Notes: generated by a model not told the origin, from the letters alone. A DNA stretch of 15,130 nucleotides from Spongiibacteraceae bacterium (GCA_030618505.1 JAUXDF010000034.1:1-15130); one strand, 5' to 3'. Positions 8,264 through 14,833 are shown, counted from the first letter of the stretch. Numbers and translations are program-made.

Positions 8264-9244
8264 CTAGCTCCCGGAACCTTGAAATTGTTTGCCTGCCTGA
8301 AGTAGTGCCGCTTTTGAGTTAAGAATATCGACGGCGGAGAGCTGTTTGCCACCGGGGAATTGCAGTCGCATCAGTCGTAATACCCCCGTTCCACAGGTGA
8401 CTTGAATGCCTGTTTTATCAGCACTGAGGATGGTTCCTGGTTCAGTCGGTGATGTAATAGCAATGTCAGCAGCGACATTATCAGCAGGTTCTGCCAGCCA
8501 GATTTTAATGCGCTCGCCCTGTAGCTGTGAATAACATACATTACTGGCGTTAAACGCTCTAATCTTTAGTGCAAGCATTTGAGCGCTTTGTTGCCAGTCG
8601 AGCTCGGCCTCAGCTTTATTGAGCTTGTTAGCGTAGGTGGCCAACTGTGCATTTTGAACTTCAGCACGGACTGAGACCTGGCAGATTTGCTCAAGTACCT
8701 TGAGCAGTGCGGCGGCAGCTATAGAAGACATTCGCTCGCGCAAAGAGTCTCCGGTATCACTGCTGCGGATCTCAAGAATTTTCTTTAATAGCATATCACC
8801 GGTATCTAGGCCCTTGTCCATTTGCATAATGGTAATGCCGGTTTCTTTATCACCGGCTTCAATGGCTCTTTCGATGGGTGCCGCTCCGCGCCAGCGTGGT
8901 AGCAAGGAGGCGTGAATGTTAATGCAACCATATTGCGGGATGTCTAGCACCTGCTGCGGTAAAAGCATGCCGTAGGCAACCACCACCATCAGATCAGCCT
9001 CAAGGTCATGTAGTTGCTGCTGTGCTGTTTGATCTTTGAGGGAGGTGGGTTGATAGACGGCAATATTATTATCCAGCGCGATTTGTTTGACAGGGGTGGC
9101 CTTGAGCTTTTTGCCACGCCCTGACTTTCGATCGGGCTGGCTGTAGACGGCGACGATATTGTGTTGGCCATTATCGATTAGCGCCTGTAGCTGGGCGGCG
9201 GCAAAGTCGGGGGTGCCGGCAAAGATAAGACGTAGGGGGTTCAT
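8264..9244 (-). CDS. fmt: Methionyl-tRNA formyltransferase
   Basis: Fmt formylates the initiator Met-tRNA from 10-formyl-tetrahydrofolate, the step that deformylase later reverses on nascent proteins. From ATG at 9244 the product is 326 residues (E. coli 315); a GTG directly before it would add one residue and is less likely. The N-terminus RLIFAGTPDFAA and the formyl-transfer centre are intact: CINIHASLLPRWRGAAPIE with N109 and H111, and MDKGLDTGDML with D147, matching the Asn-His-Asp triad of the family. The tRNA-binding loop SGRGKKLKATPVK (41-53) and a C-terminal OB-like domain follow. It lies between def and rsmB; the 111-base gap to def may hold a weak secondary promoter. Confidence 0.97.
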   Translation of the reverse strand: MNPLRLIFAGTPDFAAAQLQALIDNGQHNIVAVYSQPDRKSGRGKKLKATPVKQIALDNNIAVYQPTSLKDQTAQQQLHDLEADLMVVVAYGMLLPQQVLDIPQYGCINIHASLLPRWRGAAPIERAIEAGDKETGITIMQMDKGLDTGDMLLKKILEIRSSDTGDSLRERMSSIAAAALLKVLEQICQVSVRAEVQNAQLATYANKLNKAEAELDWQQSAQMLALKIRAFNASNVCYSQLQGERIKIWLAEPADNVAADIAITSPTEPGTILSADKTGIQVTCGTGVLRLMRLQFPGGKQLSAVDILNSKAALLQAGKQFQGSGS

Positions 9245-9358
9245 CACTAATGGCGCCAGTTTTGTTGTCCAGGGAAATATCCGGTCGGTGATCCCGGAAT
9301 ATTAATATTTTCAGAAAATAAAATATAATCAATAACTTGAACTAATTATGAATCAGGC

Positions 9359-9865
9359 TCAGTCGTTTTGACGATGCTGCTTTTCAAGTTTTTTACGTAT
9401 CCGCTGTCGTTTCAGTGGGGAGAGGTAATCAACAAATAATTTGCCGTCAAGGTGATCAAGCTCATGTTGAACGCAGGTTGCCAATAAGCCCTCGGGTTCC
9501 AGCTCAAAAGCCTTGCCTTCTGCATCAAGGGCCTTAACTCGGATATTTAGTGGCCGAATGACTGTTTCATAAAACCCTGGAACCGAAAGGCAGCCTTCTT
9601 CATATTCACCGGTTTCATCCGCGAGCACCTCAACTTGTGGGTTGATAAATACCTGCGGCTGATCCCTTTCTTCGGAAACATCAATCACCATGACCCGTTT
9701 GTGCACATTAACCTGTGTTGCAGCGAGGCCAACGCCGGGAGCTTCATACATGGTTTCGAGCATATCCTTTACCAGGTTTTGAATGCTTTCATTGACCTCT
9801 TTTACTGCTTTGGCGGTGGTACGCAGGCGTGGATCCGGGAATTCAATTATTTCAAGAATTGCCAT
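9359..9865 (-). CDS. def: Peptide deformylase
   Basis: Metal-dependent deformylase that removes the N-formyl group from nascent proteins at the ribosome. The protein is 168 residues from ATG at 9865 (E. coli 169) and starts MAILEIIEFPDPRLR like its relatives; an in-frame TTG at 9895 would add ten unsupported residues. All three motifs are present: GVGLAATQ (44-51), EGCLS with metal ligand C92, and QHELDHLDG with H134, E135 and H138. It ends in DYLSPLKRQRIRKKLEK, the E. coli-type C-terminal helix. The ribosome site is only moderate (GGAG about 14 bases upstream). It is the first gene of the long minus-strand unit and pairs with fmt functionally. Confidence 0.97.
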   Translation of the reverse strand: MAILEIIEFPDPRLRTTAKAVKEVNESIQNLVKDMLETMYEAPGVGLAATQVNVHKRVMVIDVSEERDQPQVFINPQVEVLADETGEYEEGCLSVPGFYETVIRPLNIRVKALDAEGKAFELEPEGLLATCVQHELDHLDGKLFVDYLSPLKRQRIRKKLEKQHRQND

Positions 9866-9965
9866 GTTTTTGAGAAAAGCTCCGGTAAAATTCAATATTA
9901 GCGGCTAACATCATGATCATTAGGCAGTTATTTTGTGAAATCAACCACAACCACTGACATTCGCG

Positions 9966-9977
9966 TGCTATATTATA
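9966..9977. promoter_or_regulatory. Overlapping divergent -10 elements for def and the tsaP-like gene
   Basis: On the plus strand TG-C-TATATT (9966-9974) is an extended -10 box for the LysM protein gene, with a start point near 9981 and so a leader of about 155 bases. On the minus strand TATAAT (9977-9972) is a perfect -10 box facing def, about 107 bases from its ATG. Neither has a good -35 box at 17 bases. The two hexamers share bases, so the promoters, if real, would compete for polymerase. This is motif reading only. Confidence 0.4.
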
Positions 9978-10060
9978 CAAATTGGTTGCGATTAATGCTC
10001 TATATTTAAGGAACAATAACAAGCTCGGTTAACAAATATAATTCGGTTTTCATGCTTTTT

Positions 10061-10082
10061 GGCAGATGGTGATCTATCTGCC
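10061..10082 (+). promoter_or_regulatory. Hairpin or operator palindrome in the tsaP leader
   Basis: GGCAGAT (10061-10067) and ATCTGCC (10076-10082) form a perfect 7-bp inverted repeat around an 8-base loop, about 55 bases before the gene start. It is preceded, not followed, by a T-run, so it is not a plus-strand terminator. It could be a structured 5' leader or a protein-binding palindrome; nothing in the sequence decides between them. Confidence 0.35.
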
Positions 10083-10113
10083 ATGGAATACAAGAGCAGG
10101 CGACCGGCCAGTC

Positions 10114-10135
10114 AAGGATCAAGTAAGGATCAAGT
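10114..10135 (+). repeat. 11-bp tandem duplication containing the tsaP ribosome site
   Basis: AAGGATCAAGT occurs twice head to tail (10114-10124 and 10125-10135) directly before the ATG at 10137. Each unit has an AAGGA Shine-Dalgarno sequence; the second is at the functional distance, nine bases from the ATG. The first sits 11 bases further upstream and is too distant to serve the same start. Confidence 0.8.
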
Positions 10136-10136
10136 A

Positions 10137-11165
10137 ATGAAAAAGTTATTTATAGGATGTTTTGTCTGTTTGCTGTCGCTGGTGTCATTTGCGCAAAACA
10201 GCAGTATATTAAAAGACGGTCATCCAGAGCATTATTTCGTCAAGAAAGGAGATAACCTTTGGGATATCTCCAATAAGTTTCTAAACAATGCCTGGTTGTG
10301 GCCGGAGATCTGGCATGTAAACCCCCAGGTTGAAAACCCGCATCTTATTTTCCCCGGCGACAAGCTAAACCTGGTCTATATAGACGGTAAACCCAAGTTA
10401 GTTGTGCAGCGTGGTGAAGCCAGCAGAACTGTTAAACTCTCTCCCGAGGTTCGCTTATCACCCATTGATAACGCTATCCCGGCCATCCCTTTGGATAAGA
10501 TTAATGCATTTTTGACTCGCAGCCGTATTCTGGAAGATGACCAAATGAAGGATGCTCCTTATGTATTGGCAGGCTCCAGTGGTCGCATTATCTCCGGTGC
10601 CGGTGATCGGCTTTATGCCCGTGGTAAATTTGATAGTGATGAGACTGTGTATGGCATCTTCCGCGAAGGCAGGATCTTTGTAGACCCGGAAACGGAGGAA
10701 GTGTTGGGTCTGGAAGCGATTGATATTGCCGCCGGAAAAGTTGTTTCAACCGATGGTGATGTTGCTACGGTGGTATTAAACAGAAGCAACGAAGAGGTGC
10801 GTGTTGAGGATCGTTTATTGCCCTTTTTAGAGCGCAAGGTCACCGCCACTTTTTATCCAAGTTCACCCGAGCAAGATGTAGAAGGCTTGATCATGGCGGT
10901 CGAGGGTGGTGTTAGCCAGGTTGGCACTATGGATATTATTACCCTTAACAAGGGTGAGAGAGAAGGACTGGAAGTTGGACATGTACTGGCGATTTATAAG
11001 CGCGGTGAGGTGGTGAAGGATCAGGTAACCAGTGAGTTAATTAAATTACCGGATGTCCGCTCTGGCCTGTCTATGGTATTTCGCACTTTTGATAAAATAA
11101 GCTACGCAATTGTATTGAATGCCAGTCAACCACTGGCGGTAGAGGATATTGTTAAGAACCCCTAA
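10137..11165 (+). CDS. tsaP: Secreted LysM-domain protein, TsaP-like (type IV pilus secretin-associated)
   Basis: An exported peptidoglycan-binding protein of 342 residues. MKKLFIGCFVCLLSLVSFA followed by QN is a signal peptide with likely cleavage after A19. Residues about 32-80 (HYFVKKGDNLWDIS through IFPGDKLNL) are one LysM domain, which binds cell wall. The remaining 250 residues are a beta-rich domain containing SGRIISGAGDRLYARG (148-163) and NKGEREGLEVGHVLAIY (271-287), the pattern seen in PA0020/TsaP proteins. TsaP is reported to anchor the PilQ secretin of type IV pili to peptidoglycan. Length (PA0020 is about 341) and position next to def and dprA agree. The start at 10137 is chosen over TTG at 10059 because it gives the signal peptide and has AAGGA nine bases upstream. 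A terminator hairpin follows. Family is confident; the pilus role is by homology. Confidence 0.88.
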   Translation: MKKLFIGCFVCLLSLVSFAQNSSILKDGHPEHYFVKKGDNLWDISNKFLNNAWLWPEIWHVNPQVENPHLIFPGDKLNLVYIDGKPKLVVQRGEASRTVKLSPEVRLSPIDNAIPAIPLDKINAFLTRSRILEDDQMKDAPYVLAGSSGRIISGAGDRLYARGKFDSDETVYGIFREGRIFVDPETEEVLGLEAIDIAAGKVVSTDGDVATVVLNRSNEEVRVEDRLLPFLERKVTATFYPSSPEQDVEGLIMAVEGGVSQVGTMDIITLNKGEREGLEVGHVLAIYKRGEVVKDQVTSELIKLPDVRSGLSMVFRTFDKISYAIVLNASQPLAVEDIVKNP

Positions 11166-11182
11166 AATCTGCAAGATAAGAT

Positions 11183-11210
11183 AAAGCCATCATTGTTGAT
11201 GGCTTTGTTT
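11183..11210 (+). terminator. Hairpin terminator after the tsaP-like gene
   Basis: AAAGCCATCA (11183-11192) and TGATGGCTTT (11197-11206) form a perfect 10-bp stem with a TTGT loop, followed by GTTT. It begins 17 bases after the stop of the LysM gene and ends about 30 bases before the dprA ATG. The A-rich left and T-rich right sides fit an intrinsic terminator, though the T-run is short and contains a G. Confidence 0.8.
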
Positions 11211-11236
11211 CACATAAGCCAGGAGGCGCAAACGGC

Positions 11237-12415
11237 ATGGATAGCCGCGATCACTTATTCTATTGGATATTACTTCAGCGTATTCCGGGTGTCGGCCTGG
11301 TACGTTATCAGCAACTACTGAATCATTTTGACTCCCCTCAGGCAGTGTTTGAGGCATCGAGCCATTATTTAAAGCAAGCGGGTTTGCCAAGTTCGGTTGT
11401 GGCAAAAATATCTGCTTGTAAAAAAGACCCGAATAACCCTTTGCTGCAGCAAGTAGAAAAGGATTTGCAGTGGCTGGAGGTTAATCGGGCACAGCTATTA
11501 ACTTGTCATTGCGCCGATTATCCCCCTTTGTTAAAAGAGATTGCTGACCCGCCGCCTCTGCTTTATGTATTGGGAGACCCTGCGGTGTTGGCTTTGCCAC
11601 AACTTGCCATGGTTGGCGCACGTTCTGCCAGCGCAGGTGGTCGTCGCGCGGCCTATGAGTTTGCCGTTGAGCTGGCAAAAAACGGCATAACAGTAACCAG
11701 TGGCATGGCTTTGGGGATAGACGCGGCTTGTCATGAGGGAGCGCTGCAGGCAGGGGGCAATACCATTGCGGTACTGGGTACCGGTATCGACCTTATTTAT
11801 CCGCTGAGGCATCGCCAACTGTCCCAGTCGATAGCACAACAGGGTGCGGTAATTTCTGAATTTCCGCTGGGCACTGGGCCTAAACGGGATCATTTTCCCC
11901 GCCGTAACCGCTTGATAAGTGGTTTGAGTATGGGGGTGTTGGTGGTGGAGGCTGCTCAGCAGAGTGGCTCGTTGATCAGTGCACGATGTGCTTTGGAGCA
12001 AAACCGGGAGGTGTTTGCGATTCCTGGCTCGATTCACAACCCTCTCAGTCGAGGTTGCCATGCACTTATCCGCCAGGGTGCCAAACTGGTGGAGAATGTT
12101 AATGATATTTATGAAGAGATTGGCGCAATGGTTCAAACTTATAGTGCTATCGCTGCTGCAGGCAATGAGCAAGCGGATGGGCAGCTAGCCCGGAGTGAGA
12201 CATTATCACCGCCGCTGGCCGCCGATGAGCAATTGGTGTTTGAGTGCATAGGTTATGAACTTACCCCGTTGGAGCTGATTATCGACTCATCCGGCTTGGC
12301 GGTGGCTGATACCTCGGCGGTGTTGGTAAATCTTGAGCTGCGCGGACTGGTTGAAAGTGATGGAGGTGGTTATCAGCGAGTGCCGCAGCAGCTCGATGAG
12401 CCTTGCTCTGCTTGA
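11237..12415 (+). CDS. dprA: DNA processing protein DprA
   Basis: DprA (Smf) binds incoming single-stranded DNA during natural transformation and loads RecA. The 392-residue protein has the full three-domain layout. An N-terminal helical SAM-like domain spans about 1-75 (LLQRIPGVGLVRYQQLL). The Rossmann-like DNA-binding core runs about 85-290 with MVGARSAS (125-132), TSGMALGIDAACHEGAL (154-170), VLGTGIDLIYP (179-189), HFPRRNRLISGLS (219-231) and SGSLISARCALEQNREVFAIPG (243-264). A C-terminal winged-helix (DML1-like) domain spans about 325-385. AGGAGG ten bases before the ATG is a strong ribosome site. It is the first gene of a plus-strand cluster with purE, tsaC and hemF. The gene is also found in non-competent bacteria, so it does not prove transformation. 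Confidence 0.96.
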   Translation: MDSRDHLFYWILLQRIPGVGLVRYQQLLNHFDSPQAVFEASSHYLKQAGLPSSVVAKISACKKDPNNPLLQQVEKDLQWLEVNRAQLLTCHCADYPPLLKEIADPPPLLYVLGDPAVLALPQLAMVGARSASAGGRRAAYEFAVELAKNGITVTSGMALGIDAACHEGALQAGGNTIAVLGTGIDLIYPLRHRQLSQSIAQQGAVISEFPLGTGPKRDHFPRRNRLISGLSMGVLVVEAAQQSGSLISARCALEQNREVFAIPGSIHNPLSRGCHALIRQGAKLVENVNDIYEEIGAMVQTYSAIAAAGNEQADGQLARSETLSPPLAADEQLVFECIGYELTPLELIIDSSGLAVADTSAVLVNLELRGLVESDGGGYQRVPQQLDEPCSA

Positions 12416-12420
12416 TACTT

Positions 12421-12463
12421 GCACAACTGTGCGCATTGGGGTAAGTTGCGCCCTTTTTATCAT
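12421..12463 (+). promoter_or_regulatory. Candidate promoter and small palindrome before purE
   Basis: In the 62-base gap between dprA and purE, TTGGGG (12436-12441) and TATCAT (12458-12463) are separated by 16 bases; the -10 matches 5 of 6 and the -35 only 3 of 6. Just upstream GCACA-AC-TGTGC (12421-12432) is a small perfect inverted repeat that could be an operator. No PurR-like box was recognised. Confidence 0.3.
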
Positions 12464-12477
12464 AAAGAGTATTGTCC

Positions 12478-12981
12478 ATGAGCAAGGCATTTGTTGCTAT
12501 CTTGATGGGGTCAGATTCGGATCTGCCAGTGATGGAAGCGGCCATCGATGTATTAAAAAGTTTTGATATCACTTTGGAGGTGAAAATCACCTCTGCCCAC
12601 CGTACGCCACAAGCTACCCATGATTATGTGCTTGATGCCGATCAGCGTGGTTGCACGGTGTTTATTGCCGCCGCAGGCATGGCGGCTCACTTGGCGGGCG
12701 CCGTTGCCGCAATGACCTTAAAGCCGGTGATTGGTGTGCCGATTAATGCCTCCCTTGATGGCCTTGATGCGCTGTTATCTACTGTGCAGATGCCAGGTGG
12801 CATCCCGGTCGCTACGGTGGCCATCGGCAAAGCAGGAGCAAAAAATGCCGCTTATCTGGCTGCACAGATTATGGCTGTGGCCGACCCGGCACTGGCTGAT
12901 AAATTAGTGCAGGAACGCCAGGCTAATGCTGATGCGGTAATAGCAAAAGATCAGGCGCTGCAGTTAAAATTACAAGCTTGA
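12478..12981 (+). CDS. purE: N5-carboxyaminoimidazole ribonucleotide mutase
   Basis: Class I PurE rearranges N5-CAIR to 4-carboxy-AIR in de novo purine synthesis, normally after PurK makes N5-CAIR. The 167-residue protein (E. coli 169) has the substrate-binding start AILMGSDSDLPVM (S12, D13 and D15 region), SAHRTP with H41 and R42, AAGMAAHLAGAVAA, and QMPGGIPVATVAIGKAGAKNAAYLAAQ. ATG at 12478 is preferred to an in-frame TTG two codons earlier; AGAG eight bases upstream is a modest ribosome site. The stop overlaps the next gene by one base. purK, often adjacent, is absent from this window, so it is presumably elsewhere. Confidence 0.95.
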   Translation: MSKAFVAILMGSDSDLPVMEAAIDVLKSFDITLEVKITSAHRTPQATHDYVLDADQRGCTVFIAAAGMAAHLAGAVAAMTLKPVIGVPINASLDGLDALLSTVQMPGGIPVATVAIGKAGAKNAAYLAAQIMAVADPALADKLVQERQANADAVIAKDQALQLKLQA

Positions 12982-13535
12982 TGCCCGTCCCTTTTCGTAT
13001 TTCATACGCAGCGAATTGCTTGCAGCAGGGCGGTGTGATTGCGTATCCCACCGAGGCTGTTTGGGGTTTGGGTTGTGATCCGATGAATGAGCAGGCTGTT
13101 AGCAGGCTGTTGGCTTTAAAGGGGCGTAGTGAGGCGAAGGGGCTGATTTTGATTGCCGCCTCGATCGAGCAGCTTTCCCCTTTCCTTAGTGGCCTGGATA
13201 ATAAACAGCGACAAATACTGACAGACAGTTGGCCGGCGGCGATCACTTGGCTGGTGCCGGATAATGGCTTTGCTCCGCCCTGGATACGTGGGGGTTTTAA
13301 CAGTGTTGCACTGCGGGTAACGGCTCACCCGGTGGCGAAATCTCTTTGTGAGGCCTTTGGTGGTCCGATTGTTTCCAGCTCTGCTAATCTGCAGGGTAAA
13401 GCACCGGCAAAAAACCGCCAGCGAGTGCAGCAGTATTTCCCCTCCGCCCTGGCGACTATTGTGCCGGGGCAAGCCGGCAACAAATCCGAGCCGACACAAA
13501 TCAAAGATCTTCTATCGGGTGCTACCCTCCGATAA
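12981..13535 (+). CDS. tsaC: Threonylcarbamoyl-AMP synthase
   Basis: TsaC (YrdC/RimN) makes threonylcarbamoyl-AMP from threonine, bicarbonate and ATP, the first step of t6A37 modification of ANN-decoding tRNAs. The product is 184 residues (E. coli 190). Family marks are VIAYPTEAVWGLGCDP (19-34), LLALKGRSEAKGLILIA (43-59), the SVALRVTAHP strand (108-117) and IVSSSANLQGKAPA (130-143), which line the nucleotide pocket. The ATG overlaps the purE stop as TGATG, implying coupled translation; the in-frame TTG three bases earlier is less likely. hemF follows after 24 bases. dprA-tsaC-hemF order is typical for Pseudomonas-like genomes; purE is the added member here. Confidence 0.95.
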   Translation: MPVPFRISYAANCLQQGGVIAYPTEAVWGLGCDPMNEQAVSRLLALKGRSEAKGLILIAASIEQLSPFLSGLDNKQRQILTDSWPAAITWLVPDNGFAPPWIRGGFNSVALRVTAHPVAKSLCEAFGGPIVSSSANLQGKAPAKNRQRVQQYFPSALATIVPGQAGNKSEPTQIKDLLSGATLR

Positions 13536-13559
13536 GTGAGTTTAGCGCAAGAGGCCTTT

Positions 13560-14465
13560 ATGACTGAAGCGGATATTCAAGCAGTAAAAAATTATTTTCT
13601 TTCTCTGCAGGATACTATTTGTTCTGGCCTGGAAGAACTTGATGGTGGCGCGGGTTTTGTTGAAGATAGTTGGCAGCGCCCTGAAGGCGGGGGTGGTCGT
13701 AGTCGTGTGCTTGCTGATGGTAAGGTGTTTGAAAAAGGTGGGGTGAATTTCTCCCATGTTTTTGGCGAGTCGATGCCAAAATCCGCCACGGCCCACCGTC
13801 CTCAGTTAGCGGGGCGCTCGTTTCAGGCGATGGGGGTTTCTTTGGTGATGCATCCCGAAAACCCCTATGTGCCAACCTCTCATGCCAATGTGCGTTTTTT
13901 TGTGGCTGAAAAACCGGGTGAAGAGCCTGTTTGGTGGTTTGGTGGTGGTTATGATTTGACGCCTTATTATCCTTTTGAGGAGGATTGTGTTGCCTGGCAT
14001 CAATCTGCCAAGTCTGCCTGTGAGCCTTTTGGGGAGGATGTTTATCCTCGTTTTAAGAAATGGTGTGATGAGTATTTTTATTTACCGCATCGTGATGAGG
14101 CTCGTGGTGTTGGTGGCTTGTTTTTTGATGATTTTAATGAGCAGGATTTTGAGTCCAGTTTTAAGTTTTTACGCAGTATTGGTGATAGTTATTTGCCGGC
14201 TTATTCTGCCATTGTTGAGAAAAGAAAAGACACGGATTATGGAGATAGACAGCGACAATTTCAGTTGTATCGTCGTGGGCGTTATGTAGAATTTAATTTG
14301 GTTTATGATCGGGGTACTTTGTTTGGTTTGCAGTCGGGTGGCAGGACGGAGTCGATATTGATGTCGTTGCCTCCTTTGGTGCGCTGGGATTATGACTGGC
14401 AGCCTGAGGCGGGAAGTGAAGAAGAAAAACTGGCTGGATTTCTTCAGGTAAAAGACTGGGTTTAG
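13560..14465 (+). CDS. hemF: Oxygen-dependent coproporphyrinogen III oxidase
   Basis: HemF converts coproporphyrinogen III to protoporphyrinogen IX with molecular oxygen, so heme synthesis here has an aerobic route. From ATG at 13560 the protein is 301 residues (E. coli 299) and closely similar: FVEDSWQRPEGGGGRSRVL (33-51), GVNFSHVFGE (61-70), NPYVPTSHANVRFF with the catalytic H108 (101-114), WWFGGGYDLTPYY (125-137), FGEDVYPRFKKWCDEYF and the C-terminal QLYRRGRYVEFNLVYDRGTLFGL followed by GGRTESILMS. AAGAGG five bases before this ATG supports it over the GTG at 13536 that abuts the tsaC stop. The middle part is strikingly rich in GAT, TTT and GGT codons, more T-ending than tsaC or dprA, but without any break in similarity. 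Confidence 0.97.
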   Translation: MTEADIQAVKNYFLSLQDTICSGLEELDGGAGFVEDSWQRPEGGGGRSRVLADGKVFEKGGVNFSHVFGESMPKSATAHRPQLAGRSFQAMGVSLVMHPENPYVPTSHANVRFFVAEKPGEEPVWWFGGGYDLTPYYPFEEDCVAWHQSAKSACEPFGEDVYPRFKKWCDEYFYLPHRDEARGVGGLFFDDFNEQDFESSFKFLRSIGDSYLPAYSAIVEKRKDTDYGDRQRQFQLYRRGRYVEFNLVYDRGTLFGLQSGGRTESILMSLPPLVRWDYDWQPEAGSEEEKLAGFLQVKDWV

Positions 14466-14489
14466 GGTGGGGTTGATGGGTAGTGTTTG

Positions 14490-14669
14490 GCTGCTAGCGT
14501 GTTGTGATCAGTTGCCGCGAGTTTTTTAACGCTGCGTGCGGCAATGATTTTGGCGGTCACTACGTGAGAACACAAAAACAAAAGGCGTGTTCTCCTCCGT
14601 TCCCTCAATCCAAAATAATTGCCGTACTCGCTAAAACTCACAGGCAATTGATCACAACACGCTAGCAGC
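14490..14669. repeat. 180-bp imperfect palindrome (MITE-like element) between hemF and aroE
   Basis: The ends, 14490-14514 and 14645-14669, are inverted copies that match at 24 of 25 positions; each contains GCTGCTAGCGTGTTGTGATC or its complement. The symmetry continues inwards: CGGCAAT (14529-14535) faces ATTGCCG (14618-14624), ATTTTGG (14537-14543) faces CCAAAAT (14610-14616), and GAGAACAC (14566-14573) faces GTGTTCTC (14587-14594) around a 13-base A-rich loop. The whole element is one symmetric structure centred near 14580, able to form a long stem-loop. There is no credible open frame and no T-run, so it is neither a gene nor an ordinary terminator. Non-autonomous mobile element is an inference; no clear target duplication is visible. 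Confidence 0.85.
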
Positions 14670-14698
14670 TTTTAGGCATAATTGCTCCCAAAACAAGC

Positions 14699-14770
14699 AG
14701 TCCCTTCTCCCTTTGGGAGCACCCAAACAACGGGTATATATAAAGGTTAGGATGAGGGCGGCGAAGCCGT
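14699..14770. repeat. Dispersed hairpin repeat, copy B (inverted relative to copy A)
   Basis: Read on the minus strand, this matches copy A at 3397-3447: ACGGCTTCGCCG, then CCCTCATCCTAACCTT, then a hairpin with CTCCC and GGGAG ending in GAAGGGACT. Relative to A it has a 23-base insertion (14720-14742) that carries its own small inverted repeat ACCC/GGGT and an alternating TATATATA run. Weaker similarity to A continues to about 14789. It begins 29 bases after the palindrome ends. A related G/C hairpin (CCCC, TTT, GGGG at 14808-14818) lies just downstream, next to the aroE ribosome site. Confidence 0.7.
14713..14740 (+). promoter_or_regulatory. Candidate aroE promoter inside repeat copy B
   Basis: TTGGGA (14713-14718), 16 bases, TATATA (14735-14740) would give a start point near 14747 and an 87-base leader before aroE. 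The -35 and -10 each match 4 of 6. The -10 lies within the 23-base stretch missing from copy A. Weak motif evidence. Confidence 0.25.
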
Positions 14771-14833
14771 AAAATTAGGGCTTGCGGCATATTTAGATTG
14801 ACTCCAACCCCTTTGGGGGTGAGGGAAAAGGTA

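Noticed and set aside
10059..10136. Upstream TTG start adding 26 residues to the LysM protein
   Set aside because: The extension contains no conserved sequence, would bury the signal peptide, and the internal ATG at 10137 has a good ribosome site and gives the expected length.
11531..12172. 213-codon frame antisense to dprA
   Set aside because: The sense strand encodes an intact, strongly conserved DprA; the antisense frame has no domain or start signal and is a codon-bias shadow.
14566..14594. Inner hairpin of the palindrome as a hemF terminator
   Set aside because: The GAGAACAC/GTGTTCTC stem is followed by CTCCGTTCCC, not a T-run, and it is part of a much larger symmetric element.
14462..14647. 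61-codon minus-strand frame over the hemF-aroE palindrome
   Set aside because: It lies inside the inverted repeat, has low-complexity composition, no convincing ribosome site and no recognisable protein similarity.
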